Below, in pieces: positions 1 through 7,588 of a stretch of 29,785 bases of DNA. Position numbers and translations under genes: made by a program. Source of the DNA: Spirochaetota bacterium (GTDB taxonomy: Bacteria; Spirochaetota; Spirochaetia; Treponematales; Treponemataceae). Where the stretch lies: contig JAKPSR010000067.1 of the NCBI GenBank assembly GCA_029571425.1, positions 1 through 29,785 of the forward strand. Reading direction: 5' to 3'. The notes under the pieces were generated by a model. The model did not search any database. It was given only the letters and a program-made list of their open reading frames with translations, and was not told the origin of the DNA. Each line of letters starts with the position of its first letter. The first letter of the stretch is position 1.

Positions 1-9
1 TATCTCGGG

Positions 10-1707
10 ATGGCGATACGCGAGATACTGTCCGTCGTCGGGCCGGCCAAGGATCGATGGGGAAAGGAGGGCCTTTCGCGCGCGCGGCTCGACGCGTTCG
101 CGCTTGAGGCCCAACGCTATTTGGCCTGGCTCGACCAAGCCGTCGGTTCGGGTATCGAGGCGGCCGCCTACGACGCGGTCGAGGCGGTTCGCGCGAAGGT
201 CGATGACTACTTCGCGCGCTGCCGGCTCGCCTCTTTCGACCCTCGCGCGGCGAACGCCGTGAACCGCGCCGAGGAAGACTATCGCGCGATCGCGCCGCTC
301 GAGCTCTCCCTCTCCTCTGGAGAGATTGCCTCGTTGCCTCTCGCGATCGCCGAGGGCGGTAAGCCCTTGCCCCTCGCGGGGGCCGTGAATCCCGCCTGGG
401 CCGACCGACTCGCCGATCTCGCCGACCGCGCGGTGCGCCCGCTTCTCGGCGGGGATTGCCCGACCCTCTCCGAACCCGCGTGGGGCGAGATCCTTTTGCG
501 CCTCGCGCCTTACGCCGCCTGGCGCGAGGCCGAGCCGAGGACGGCGGCCGCCGTCATTCCTCCCGACAGGCTTCGCTTCCTCGCCTCCGACGGCGCCCTC
601 GCGCGCCTGTACGACCTCGTCGAGCTCGACGAGCGCATGGGCGCCGAGCTCGAGGGGCTCGCCGACCTTGAGCGACTCGTTCGGTACAAGCGCGACCTTG
701 CGCGCGTCGCGCGGAACTTCGTGAATTTCGCCGATTTCTACGAGCGGGGAGAGGCCGCGTTTCAGGCGGGAACCCTCTATCTCGACTCGCGGGCTTGCCG
801 CCTCTGCTTCGAGGTCCTTGACGAGGGGCGCCACGCCTCGTTGGCAGCCTCGTCCGGGGCATGCCTCGTGTATTGCGACATCTCGCGCCCCGGCGCCGCC
901 CCGCGCCGCGTCGTCGCGGCCTTTACCGTCGGCGACTCGGACGGCTTGGCCGCAGGGAGGAACGGCGTCTTCGTCGACCGCTCGGGCCTCGATTGGGATG
1001 CGTCGGTTACCCGGGTTGTCCTCAACCCGATCAGCGTGCGCCAGGCGTTCTGGCTTCCGTACAAGAAATTCTTTCGAATGATCGAGGAGCAGGTGAGCAA
1101 ACGCGCCCATGCCGGCGAGGACGCGGCGAACGAGCGGCTCGCGGGCGCCGCCGGCGCGGTCGCGACGGCGGACAAGGCGTCGGCGAAAATCCCCGTCGCG
1201 TTACCCAAGAAGCTCGACCTTGGCACGATCGCCTTGATCGGTACGGCCGTCGGCGGCGTGAGCGCCCTTGCAGCCGGGATAGTCGAGGCCTTGTTCGGTC
1301 TCGGCCTCTGGCTCCCGGTCGCCCTCGCGGGTGCCGTCTTCCTCGTCTCCGGGCCATCGATGGTTCTCGCGTCCCTGAAGCTTCGCCGCAGGAACGTCGG
1401 GCCCATCCTGGAGGCGAACGGCTGGGCGATCAATAACCGCGCCCTCGTCAACATTCCCTTCGGCGCGACGATGACCGCCGTCGCCGCGCTTCCCGTCGGG
1501 GGCGTTCGACTCCTCGCGGACCCGTTCGCGCAAAAACGCGGTGGCGTCCGGCGCTTCGGCGCGGCTTTTGTCGTCGCTCTTGCCGTTGCGGCGGCCCTCT
1601 CGGTCGTCTGGCTTTCGGGCGCCCTTGACGCCTCGCTTCCCGCCGCGCTCTCCGGGGCCGCGGCGTTCCGTTCCATCGGCTCGCTTTTGCGGGGGTTCGC
1701 TCCGTGA
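10..1707 (+). CDS. Conserved uncharacterised membrane protein, about 565 aa
   Basis: I cannot assign a function. The N-terminal 250 residues are mostly helical and charged. The middle (about 255-365) looks like a conserved cytosolic domain with a C-x2-C pair (C263, C266), a C-x3-C pair (C285, C289), a segment GRNGVFVDRSGLDWD (317-331) and NPISVRQAFW (339-348). Hydrophobic segments lie at about 404-425, 432-455 and 516-536, and KLRRRNVGPILEANGWAINN (457-476) sits between the second and third. From memory, proteins sharing the middle segments and the NGWAINN stretch occur as unnamed proteins in several phyla; this was not searched. The frame is open to base 1, so the true start could be upstream, although Met at base 10 reads like a natural N-terminus. 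Its stop overlaps the start of the next gene, so the two are probably co-translated. Confidence 0.7.
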   Translation: MAIREILSVVGPAKDRWGKEGLSRARLDAFALEAQRYLAWLDQAVGSGIEAAAYDAVEAVRAKVDDYFARCRLASFDPRAANAVNRAEEDYRAIAPLELSLSSGEIASLPLAIAEGGKPLPLAGAVNPAWADRLADLADRAVRPLLGGDCPTLSEPAWGEILLRLAPYAAWREAEPRTAAAVIPPDRLRFLASDGALARLYDLVELDERMGAELEGLADLERLVRYKRDLARVARNFVNFADFYERGEAAFQAGTLYLDSRACRLCFEVLDEGRHASLAASSGACLVYCDISRPGAAPRRVVAAFTVGDSDGLAAGRNGVFVDRSGLDWDASVTRVVLNPISVRQAFWLPYKKFFRMIEEQVSKRAHAGEDAANERLAGAAGAVATADKASAKIPVALPKKLDLGTIALIGTAVGGVSALAAGIVEALFGLGLWLPVALAGAVFLVSGPSMVLASLKLRRRNVGPILEANGWAINNRALVNIPFGATMTAVAALPVGGVRLLADPFAQKRGGVRRFGAAFVVALAVAAALSVVWLSGALDASLPAALSGAAAFRSIGSLLRGFAP

Positions 1708-2285
1708 GCGCTCCCTCGATCAGGATCGAGACCGATCGACTCGTCCTTCGCGAGCACGAGGAGGGCGACGAGTCGGCGATGCTCCCTCTCCTTACGGATC
1801 CCGTCGCCATGCGTTACCTTCCGGAGATTCGCGCGGTCGACGTCGACGGGGTTCGTGACAACCTCGCGCGGGCCATCGCCGAGCGCTCGCGCGGAGAAGA
1901 CCGCGAGCGTTTCTTCCTGAAGGTCGAAACCCGCGCGGGCTGCTTGGGCTCTGCCGAGTACGTCGGCGAGATCGGTTTTACCGTCATCGCGTCCGCCCCC
2001 GAGGGCCGGCTCGTCAACCTTGGGTACTTCTTCCTGCCGCGTTGGTGGGGTCAGGGGTTATGCTCGGAGGCGACGCGCGCCCTCGTGGACTATGGCTTCG
2101 AGAAACTCGGAATCGTTAAGGTCGAGACGGGATGCCTCGCCGAGAACCGGGGCTCGGAGCGAGTCATGGAAAAGGCGGGCTTTCGAAAGGAAGGATATTT
2201 TCCCTTGCACGTCCTGCACGAGGGCAAGCTTAAGGATCGGGTCGAGTACGGATTGACGAGAGAGGACTGGGCTCGGTCGCGCTAA
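1704..2285 (+). CDS. GNAT N-acetyltransferase, RimJ/RimL type
   Basis: This 193-residue protein begins with the family's usual opening, IETDRLVLREHEEGDE. It has the acetyl-CoA-binding signature region LGYFFLPRWWGQGLCSEATR and the late motif GCLAENRGSERVMEKAGFRKEG, all typical of RimJ/RimL-like transferases that acetylate protein N-termini or small amines. The substrate cannot be read from the sequence. The GTG start overlaps the previous stop codon in a GTGA, which argues for translational coupling. The stop codon overlaps by four bases the stop of the convergent regulator gene, leaving no room for a terminator between them. Confidence 0.9.
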   Translation: MSAPSIRIETDRLVLREHEEGDESAMLPLLTDPVAMRYLPEIRAVDVDGVRDNLARAIAERSRGEDRERFFLKVETRAGCLGSAEYVGEIGFTVIASAPEGRLVNLGYFFLPRWWGQGLCSEATRALVDYGFEKLGIVKVETGCLAENRGSERVMEKAGFRKEGYFPLHVLHEGKLKDRVEYGLTREDWARSR

Positions 2286-3331
2286 ACCGACTCGCGAACG
2301 ATCAGCGACGTCGCCACGGGGCTCCCGCGCGTTTCCCCCGACGTCACGAAGCGCGCGGCCTCCAGTCCCATCGCGTAGAAATCCGCCGTGAGCACGCTGA
2401 TCGGCGTCGGCAAGTGGGCGTAAAAGGGCCCGTCGTTGACCGCGATGAGTCCGACGTCGGAGCCGAGCTTTAAGCCCCGTTCACGGCAGGCGGTCATCGC
2501 CTCGATTAGGAGATGATCGTCCAAAACCACGTAGAGCTCTCCCTTCTCCGGGAGCACGCTTCCCTTGATCTCGCGGTCCGAGAACATGGTGTGCTGGTGC
2601 GCGAAGCCCATGCCGCATTCCGAGGCGAAGCGGGAAAGGCCCTCGCGCATCTCCTCGATGATCGGGTTCGTGAAATACTTGGTGAGGAATACCAGTCGAC
2701 GGTACTTCGCGAGCCGCTCTGACTTGGCGGCGAGGGCGGAGTGAAATCCGTTCGCGAAGTCCTGCCAAACCGCGGGGTGGGGCAGGCCGTCGACGCGCCG
2801 GTCGAGGAAGAGCAGGTTGCCCGGGTTTACGTACTGGAAGTAATCGTGCTCCTGCCCTTGAGCGGCGGTCGGGATGATAAGGAACGATGTACACGATCCG
2901 ATGGCACGGTATTTCTCGTAGGCCATTCGAAGGACGTCAAAGCTGTCGTTGTGTATCACGATATCGACGTAGTAGTCGCCCGCGAGCCCGTCGAGCAATC
3001 CCGAGTACACGCGCTCTTTATACGGAGTCCACGCGTCGGTAAGGAAGAGGACTCGTTTTAGCCCCTCGCGGAGCAGGACGTTGCTGACGAAAAAGGCTTT
3101 GTTTGGGGTCGACTCGACGATTCCTTGGTTTTTTAATTCTTGGTATGCCTTTACCGCCGTGTCCCGGGATACGCCGAAATGGGCGATTACCTGGTTTACC
3201 GAGGGAAGCCGGTCCCCAAGGCCGAGTTTACCCGAGTCTATCAATTCTCGAAGTCTATTAGCGATTTGTAAGAATTTTGGGTGGCCGCTCGCGTCGTTAA
3301 TGCGGCCGAGGTCTGCTACGGAGTAGTTCAC
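2282..3331 (-). CDS. GntR-type HTH regulator with LacI-like effector domain
   Basis: The 349-residue protein has an N-terminal GntR winged helix (about 18-80; motifs GDRLPSVNQVIAHFGVSRDT and VKAYQELKNQGIVES). A periplasmic-binding-protein-like sugar-sensing domain of about 250 residues follows (KRVLFLTDAWTPY near the start, VGLIAVNDGPFYAHLPTPIS near the end). This is the AraR-like architecture, usually a sugar-responsive repressor. The GTG start has a GAGGT Shine-Dalgarno about six bases upstream. The gene diverges from the GH10 xylanase across about 106 bases, so control of xylan use in response to a xylose-type sugar is the natural inference. The effector is unknown. Confidence 0.9.
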   Translation of the reverse strand: MNYSVADLGRINDASGHPKFLQIANRLRELIDSGKLGLGDRLPSVNQVIAHFGVSRDTAVKAYQELKNQGIVESTPNKAFFVSNVLLREGLKRVLFLTDAWTPYKERVYSGLLDGLAGDYYVDIVIHNDSFDVLRMAYEKYRAIGSCTSFLIIPTAAQGQEHDYFQYVNPGNLLFLDRRVDGLPHPAVWQDFANGFHSALAAKSERLAKYRRLVFLTKYFTNPIIEEMREGLSRFASECGMGFAHQHTMFSDREIKGSVLPEKGELYVVLDDHLLIEAMTACRERGLKLGSDVGLIAVNDGPFYAHLPTPISVLTADFYAMGLEAARFVTSGETRGSPVATSLIVRESV

Positions 3332-3392
3332 GGTAACCTCAGTGCCTTCCTTTATACACTATTAAAGCAGATATCGGTAAAAATTCCTATAG

Positions 3393-3418
3393 CAGAACGG
3401 AACAGAACGGTATATACT
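3393..3418 (+). promoter_or_regulatory. Candidate xylanase promoter with tandem operator repeats
   Basis: CAGAACGG occurs twice with a 10-base period (3393-3400 and 3403-3410), immediately upstream of a TATACT -10 box (3413-3418). A repressor bound here would cover the core promoter of the xylanase gene. No good -35 box is visible, which fits a regulated promoter. On the minus strand a TATAAA (3351-3356) may serve the regulator gene. Confidence 0.5.
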
Positions 3419-3437
3419 AGCGCCATTGGGAGAGTCT

Positions 3438-4604
3438 ATGTCGATACCGATTCGCAGCCACGCCATCGCCGTTCTTGCCATCGTTGCGCTTTGCGGCTTT
3501 TTTTTCGCCGCTTGCGCGAGCACCGGGGACGCGACCGTTTCGCCCGTTGATGCGGCGGGCGGGGGACCAACCCTTGCCGAGGCGTATCGCGACTATTTCC
3601 CGATTGGGGCGGCCATCGAGGCGGGCCCGGGGAAGTTTAACTCGCTTAAGGAATATCCCGAATCCGTTTTGGCCGAGTATAGCGCCCTCGTCGCCGAGAA
3701 CTGCATGAAGGCATCCCTGATCCAACCCCGCGAGGGGGAATTCGCCTGGGGGCCCGCCGACTCGATCGCGGCGTACGCGCGCGCGAAAGGCCTCTACCTT
3801 CGCGGTCATACGCTCGTGTGGCATAACCAAGCCGCGTCCTGGATGTTCCCGTCGACCGGGACGCAGGCGGAGCGCCGCGCCCTTGTCCGCGCGCGCCTCA
3901 AGGCCCACGTCGAGGCCGTGGTCGGGCGATATAAGGATGACGTGCGCGCGTGGGACGTCGTCAACGAGGCGGTGAAGGACGCGTGGTCCCCGAGTTCGTG
4001 GAAGACGATATGGCGCGAGGACTCGCCGTGGTACCAAGCCTACGGCGACGCTACCTATATCCAGGACGCCTTCGACTTCGCGCGCGCGGCCGACCCGGAC
4101 GCCGTGCTTTTCTATAACGACTACAATATCTGCGATCCCCGCAAGCGCGAGCGCGTCGTCGAGATGATCGAGACCCTCGAGCTTAAGAAGCACGGACTTC
4201 GCGGCATCGGCATCCAGGGACATTGGTCCCTCACGTGGCCGCACGTCGCCGACATCCAGGAGACGATCGATACCTTCCACGAGATGGGCCTCGAGGTGCA
4301 GATCACCGAGCTCGACATCGACTGCTACAACAACTCGGATTCCACCAAGACCCTTTCGTACAAAAACTTCGAGACTGCCCTCGCGGCGCGCTATCGCGAG
4401 ATATTCGGCCTGCTTCGGAAAAACAAGGACAAGATATCGGCCGTCACCTTCTGGGGCGTCGCCGACGACCATACTTGGCTCGATACCTTTTACGGCGGCT
4501 CGTATCGCCCTTCGTCATCGCGCAAGAACTATCCTCTTTTGTTTGGCGTGAAGAGGGAACGCAAGAAGGCGTACTACGCCGTTCGGGACTTTGAGCGGGA
4601 ATAA
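3438..4604 (+). CDS. GH10 endo-1,4-beta-xylanase lipoprotein
   Basis: This is a 388-residue glycoside hydrolase family 10 enzyme that cleaves xylan backbones with retention. The N-terminus is a lipoprotein signal (hydrophobic 9-24, relaxed lipobox FAAC, Cys26), so it is probably anchored to the envelope. Family landmarks appear in order: LRGHTLVWHNQAASWMF, DVVNEAVKD with the acid/base Glu177, FYNDYNI, GIGIQGHW, ITELDID with the nucleophile Glu291, and AVTFWGVADDHTWL. The ATG at 3438 was chosen because GGGAG lies 5-6 bases upstream; a TTG twelve bases earlier lacks such a site. There is no separate carbohydrate-binding module. The gene diverges from a sugar-type regulator and is followed by a secreted protein and an esterase. 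Confidence 0.95.
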   Translation: MSIPIRSHAIAVLAIVALCGFFFAACASTGDATVSPVDAAGGGPTLAEAYRDYFPIGAAIEAGPGKFNSLKEYPESVLAEYSALVAENCMKASLIQPREGEFAWGPADSIAAYARAKGLYLRGHTLVWHNQAASWMFPSTGTQAERRALVRARLKAHVEAVVGRYKDDVRAWDVVNEAVKDAWSPSSWKTIWREDSPWYQAYGDATYIQDAFDFARAADPDAVLFYNDYNICDPRKRERVVEMIETLELKKHGLRGIGIQGHWSLTWPHVADIQETIDTFHEMGLEVQITELDIDCYNNSDSTKTLSYKNFETALAARYREIFGLLRKNKDKISAVTFWGVADDHTWLDTFYGGSYRPSSSRKNYPLLFGVKRERKKAYYAVRDFERE

Positions 4605-4616
4605 CTTCGGGATCCG

Positions 4617-4630
4617 GGCGGCGTGCCGCC
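4617..4630 (+). other. Intercistronic hairpin
   Basis: GGCGG-CGTG-CCGCC forms a perfect 5-bp stem with a 4-base loop between the xylanase and the next gene. No T-run follows, so it is more likely an mRNA-stabilising or attenuating structure than a full terminator. Confidence 0.45.
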
Positions 4631-4658
4631 TTAACGCATAGAGAGAAGGAGAGAGAAG

Positions 4659-5273
4659 ATGAGGAAGATCAGCATTATGGTCGCGATCGCGGCGATCGCC
4701 GTCGGCGGACTCTTCGCCCAGGCGGCCGAGTACAAGGGGATTAAACCCTTGCTCGTGCAGGCCGCGTTCTATACCCCCACCTATCAGTGCATCTACCTGA
4801 AAGGCGGGGAGGAGATGGGCCTCAAGTACGACATGAACGCCTGGAACGAGTACAAGACGGTCGTTTCCAAGAAGACGGTCGCGTACGACGGGATGGGCGG
4901 GAAGTTCAAGAACTTCAACGTCATCCGGATCAAGTCCAATACCGAGAAGAGCAAGCAGGAAGTCGTCATCTATATTGACAACGTGACCCTCCGGGACGGG
5001 AAGGGCAACGTCGTGAAGGTGTTCGATTTCGAGGACGGGGATCCTGCCGGGGTGTACGTCTCGATGGGAAAGGCTCTCGAGGAAAACGCCACCGTGGTCG
5101 AGAAGGACGGGAAGAAGTGCTTCCTGATCCACATGCAGTCCGAGAGCATGTACGGCTATAACGGCGTCGAGGTTCAGTGGACTCTTCCCGAGAACAAGAA
5201 AGACAAGACGTGGGACTTCACCAAAGAGGACTACACCGTCAGCTTTGATTATCTCGTCGCGACGGCGCAGTAA
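4659..5273 (+). CDS. Secreted protein of unknown function, possible carbohydrate-binding fold
   Basis: The 204-residue protein has a clear signal peptide (MRKISIMVAIAAIAVGGLFAQA, cleavage near residue 21). The mature part is rich in aromatic and beta-forming residues. A segment reading VVIYIDNVTLRDGKGNVVKV, followed by FDFEDG, resembles the calcium-side strands of jelly-roll sugar-binding modules; this is a resemblance, not an identification. The C-terminus (YTVSFDYLVATAQ) also ends like a beta-sandwich strand. The start is supported by a long purine-rich ribosome site (GAGAGAAGGAGAGAGAAG). It lies 54 bases after the xylanase and ahead of a strong terminator, so the two are probably one transcript. 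A free-standing xylan-binding or processivity partner is the best guess. Confidence 0.75.
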   Translation: MRKISIMVAIAAIAVGGLFAQAAEYKGIKPLLVQAAFYTPTYQCIYLKGGEEMGLKYDMNAWNEYKTVVSKKTVAYDGMGGKFKNFNVIRIKSNTEKSKQEVVIYIDNVTLRDGKGNVVKVFDFEDGDPAGVYVSMGKALEENATVVEKDGKKCFLIHMQSESMYGYNGVEVQWTLPENKKDKTWDFTKEDYTVSFDYLVATAQ

Positions 5274-5298
5274 GCGAATCGCCGTTCGACGCGTCCGG

Positions 5299-5322
5299 GG
5301 CCCCCGAAAGGGGGCCTTTTTT
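5299..5322 (+). terminator. Rho-independent terminator after the xylanase operon
   Basis: The stem GGCCCCC/GGGGGCC closes on a GAAA tetraloop and is followed directly by six T residues. It lies 26 bases after the stop of the secreted-protein gene and ends the xylanase transcription unit. Confidence 0.92.
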
Positions 5323-5323
5323 A

Positions 5324-5352
5324 TTGACTCGCGCGAGGCGCGCTGGTACCCT
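5324..5352 (+). promoter_or_regulatory. Sigma-70-like promoter for the esterase gene
   Basis: TTGACT (5324-5329) is separated by 17 bases from TACCCT (5347-5352). It lies just after a terminator and about 25 bases before the esterase start codon, so the position is right even though the -10 box is weak. Confidence 0.55.
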
Positions 5353-5377
5353 TTATGGCGACGACGAAGGAGGCTCT

Positions 5378-6433
5378 ATGACCATTCGCTCAGTGCGCCG
5401 GAATGCCGGCATCATCGTGATCGCCCTCGCGGCTCTCGCGTTTTCCTCGTGCTCCCGCGGGCAGCGGGCAACGCCGCGTTCCGACCCGGCGGCGCTGAAG
5501 GCCCTCTCTTCCCATGAGTCGGGGCTCGCCGATTCGTTCGACTCCGCGGCCCTCGCGAAGAATACCCTTGGCGATCCCTCTCGCCGCGCCGTCCTAATCA
5601 CGCTTCCTCCCTCGTATTACGACGAAGGCGACCGCAGATACCCCGTCGTGTATTATCTGCACGGCCATAGCGAGGGCGCGGGCGCGATCTGGAGAAACCG
5701 TAACTACGTTCGCCGCGCGATGGAATCTGGGGCAATCCCCGAGATGATCGTCGTCGAGCCGGACGGCTCGACTCGCTTCGGCGGCGGCTTCTACGCGAAC
5801 TCCCCGGTCTCCGGGAACCACGCCGACTACCTTACCGAAGAGCTTGTCCCGTTCATCGACGCGAACTATCGCACGATAGCCGCTGCCCAAGCCCGCGGGC
5901 TCGCCGGTTTTTCGATGGGCGGTTTCGGCGCCCTGTATAACGGTCTGCGCCGGCCTGACGTCTTTGGCGCGGTCTTCGCCTTCGCGCCCGGCGTCCTCGT
6001 TCCCGGCGGACTTCCCGTCGCGATGGAAGCGTGGGGCGACGACGCGCAGTTCCTGTCGGCCTACGCGTCCGCCTTCTCGCCGACGCCCGGAGCGAAGGAA
6101 CCCGGGCGCGTGCCCGCCCTCGATGGATCGGACGCGGACAAGCCAGTCGTCGCCGACTGGGAGGCGGGATTCGGCGATTGGGACCGCAAGATCGCCGACT
6201 ACCTCGCCCGGCCTGAGCGGCTTCGCGCGCTGAGGCTCGTCTACGGGCGCAACGACGAATATCGGTTTATCCGCGAGGGCTGCCCGTATCTCCACGAGCA
6301 GCTCGATAGCGCCGGCGTCGCCCACGAGTTCGCCGTGACTTCGGACCAGCATCGCCTGCGGGTGGGTTTCGTCGTCGAGGACTTGCTGTCGTTCATGGGA
6401 AAGAGCCTTGCGGCCACGGATGGCGGACGATAG
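5378..6433 (+). CDS. Alpha/beta-hydrolase esterase lipoprotein, feruloyl/acetyl-xylan esterase type
   Basis: The 351-residue protein belongs to the esterase D/CE1-like group. It has a lipoprotein signal with Cys25 after AFSS. The oxyanion-hole region YPVVYYLHGHSEG comes first, then the nucleophile elbow GFSMGG with Ser179. The Asp probably lies in YGRNDEYRF and the catalytic His in TSDQHRLRVG. Such enzymes remove feruloyl or acetyl groups from xylan side chains, which fits the neighbouring GH10 xylanase. The ATG at 5378 is preceded by GAAGGAGG at ideal spacing; an upstream in-frame TTG is inside the promoter and was rejected. The exact substrate is not readable from the sequence. Confidence 0.85.
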   Translation: MTIRSVRRNAGIIVIALAALAFSSCSRGQRATPRSDPAALKALSSHESGLADSFDSAALAKNTLGDPSRRAVLITLPPSYYDEGDRRYPVVYYLHGHSEGAGAIWRNRNYVRRAMESGAIPEMIVVEPDGSTRFGGGFYANSPVSGNHADYLTEELVPFIDANYRTIAAAQARGLAGFSMGGFGALYNGLRRPDVFGAVFAFAPGVLVPGGLPVAMEAWGDDAQFLSAYASAFSPTPGAKEPGRVPALDGSDADKPVVADWEAGFGDWDRKIADYLARPERLRALRLVYGRNDEYRFIREGCPYLHEQLDSAGVAHEFAVTSDQHRLRVGFVVEDLLSFMGKSLAATDGGR

Positions 6434-6447
6434 AGAGTCGGGACGCA

Positions 6448-6475
6448 TTGTTCGCTCGCGAAAACCGTGTATAAT
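6448..6475 (+). promoter_or_regulatory. Sigma-70-like promoter for the 55-aa protein gene
   Basis: TTGTTC (6448-6453), a 16-base spacer and a perfect TATAAT (6470-6475) lie about 50 bases upstream of the small gene's GTG start. Confidence 0.75.
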
Positions 6476-6490
6476 AGTATAAGCGCGCGA

Positions 6491-6502
6491 GCCCATATGG
6501 GC
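6491..6502 (+). other. Perfect 12-bp palindrome in the leader
   Basis: GCCCATATGGGC is a perfect dyad with no loop, located between the TATAAT promoter and the ribosome site (AAAGGAG). Its position downstream of the transcription start suits a repressor operator better than a terminator, since no T-run follows. Confidence 0.4.
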
Positions 6503-6522
6503 CGTTACAAAGGAGTTAATCC

Positions 6523-6690
6523 GTGATACTCATCGACACCTTCGATAGCGATGCCGAGGCTGCGTTCCTGATTGAGGCCTTGAAAAAAAACGGGATACCT
6601 TACGAGCGAAGGGACGAAGGGGCTTGCGGCATCTACATCAACGAGGCTGACGAGGCAAAGCTCAATGAGCTCGTCCGCGAGTTGGACTGA
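6523..6690 (+). CDS. Small 55-aa protein, possibly DUF2007-like
   Basis: The GTG start has AAAGGAG about eight bases upstream and its own TATAAT promoter. The protein begins MILIDTFDSDAEAAFLIEAL and ends INEADEAKLNELVRELD. The pattern (a strand, a helix beginning DAEAAFLIEALKKNGIP, then a basic/acidic turn, a strand GIYINE and a last helix) matches the small ferredoxin-like fold of DUF2007-type proteins. Their function is unknown; a signalling role has been suggested for the family. It has one Cys and no membrane segment. It lies 42 bases before the iron-sulfur protein gene and may be co-transcribed with it. Confidence 0.7.
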   Translation: MILIDTFDSDAEAAFLIEALKKNGIPYERRDEGACGIYINEADEAKLNELVRELD

Positions 6691-6732
6691 TAGGAACCTG
6701 CGCGTGCAAGCCCTAGTCGAAAACATTCCCAC

Positions 6733-7515
6733 ATGATAGACCTCGCCGCCATCGCGGCGAGGGTTGCCGCGAGCGCCATCGCCGCCTCGGGTGAAACGGG
6801 GCTATGGCGCGCCCCGATCGTGGGCGCGGTCAGCGCGTCCCGCGTCGTCGCGGCCCGTCTTCGCGAAATCGCCTCGCCGACGCACCTTCTTCCCAGCGAT
6901 CTCCTCGTCGGAGCTCGGTCGGTCGTTTGCTTTTTCGTGCCGTTCGCCAAAGAGGTCAGCGACGGGAACTCAAGCGGCGATGACGCGTCGGCAGGGTGGG
7001 GCCGCGCGTACGTTCGCACGAATCGGCTTATCGCCGAGATTGGCGAAGGGATTGCCGCATCCCTTGCCGGTCTCGGGTATCGCGCCGCGACGGTACCGGC
7101 CACCCATAATTTCGACGAAGAGACGCTCCTGTCGGACTGGTCCCATCGGCACCTAGCCTATCTCGCCGGCATCGGAAGCTTCGGCCTTAACAATATGCTG
7201 ATCACGGACTCCGGCGCGGCGGGAAGGCTCGGGAGCGCGGTGACGGACGTCCCGCTTGCCGGTCCCGATCCCGCTCCCGCCCGCGAGCGTTGCCTTGCCA
7301 AGCTTGACGGCAGCTGCCGCGCTTGCCTTGCGCGGTGCCCGGTTGGCGCCCTGTCGCAAGGTACGTTCAACCGGCGCGCATGCTACGACGTATGCCTTCG
7401 GAACGCGAGAAGACTTACGGACGTCGGGTACGCGGACGTCTGCGGAAAATGCGTCGTCGCCCTTCCGTGCTCGCTTCGGGACCCAACGCGAGGGCGCTCA
7501 GGTCCTGCCGCCTAG
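6733..7515 (+). CDS. QueG-like double-cluster iron-sulfur protein, short form
   Basis: The 260-residue protein has the two-cluster ferredoxin arrangement of epoxyqueuosine-reductase-like proteins. The first group includes CRACLARCPVGAL (C-x2-C-x3-CP), the second CGKCVVALPC, with further Cys in RERC, GSC and CYDVC. The segment GIGSFGLNNMLITDSGAAGR resembles the cobalamin-side region of QueG. True QueG proteins are usually 350 residues or more and end in HEAT-like repeats, which are absent here, so this is probably a paralogue of unknown reductase activity. No convincing ribosome site precedes the ATG at 6733; an in-frame TAG at 6691 and the absence of other start codons leave it as the only choice. 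Confidence 0.75.
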   Translation: MIDLAAIAARVAASAIAASGETGLWRAPIVGAVSASRVVAARLREIASPTHLLPSDLLVGARSVVCFFVPFAKEVSDGNSSGDDASAGWGRAYVRTNRLIAEIGEGIAASLAGLGYRAATVPATHNFDEETLLSDWSHRHLAYLAGIGSFGLNNMLITDSGAAGRLGSAVTDVPLAGPDPAPARERCLAKLDGSCRACLARCPVGALSQGTFNRRACYDVCLRNARRLTDVGYADVCGKCVVALPCSLRDPTRGRSGPAA

Positions 7516-7528
7516 TCGCCCGGGCACG

Positions 7529-7557
7529 TTGCCCTTTGGGCCCCTTCCCGATATACT
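7529..7557 (+). promoter_or_regulatory. Promoter of the eight-gene run
   Basis: TTGCCC (7529-7534), exactly 17 bases, then TATACT (7552-7557). It lies about 30 bases before the acetyltransferase start. No comparable promoter is obvious before 13947, so it may drive the whole run. Confidence 0.7.
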
Positions 7558-7588
7558 GCCCGCGACCGAAAGAGAGGAGAATCGCGGG

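Noticed and set aside
3417..4472. 351-codon minus-strand frame opposite the xylanase
   Set aside because: GC-rich third positions leave the antisense frame open; the plus strand encodes an unmistakable GH10 enzyme.
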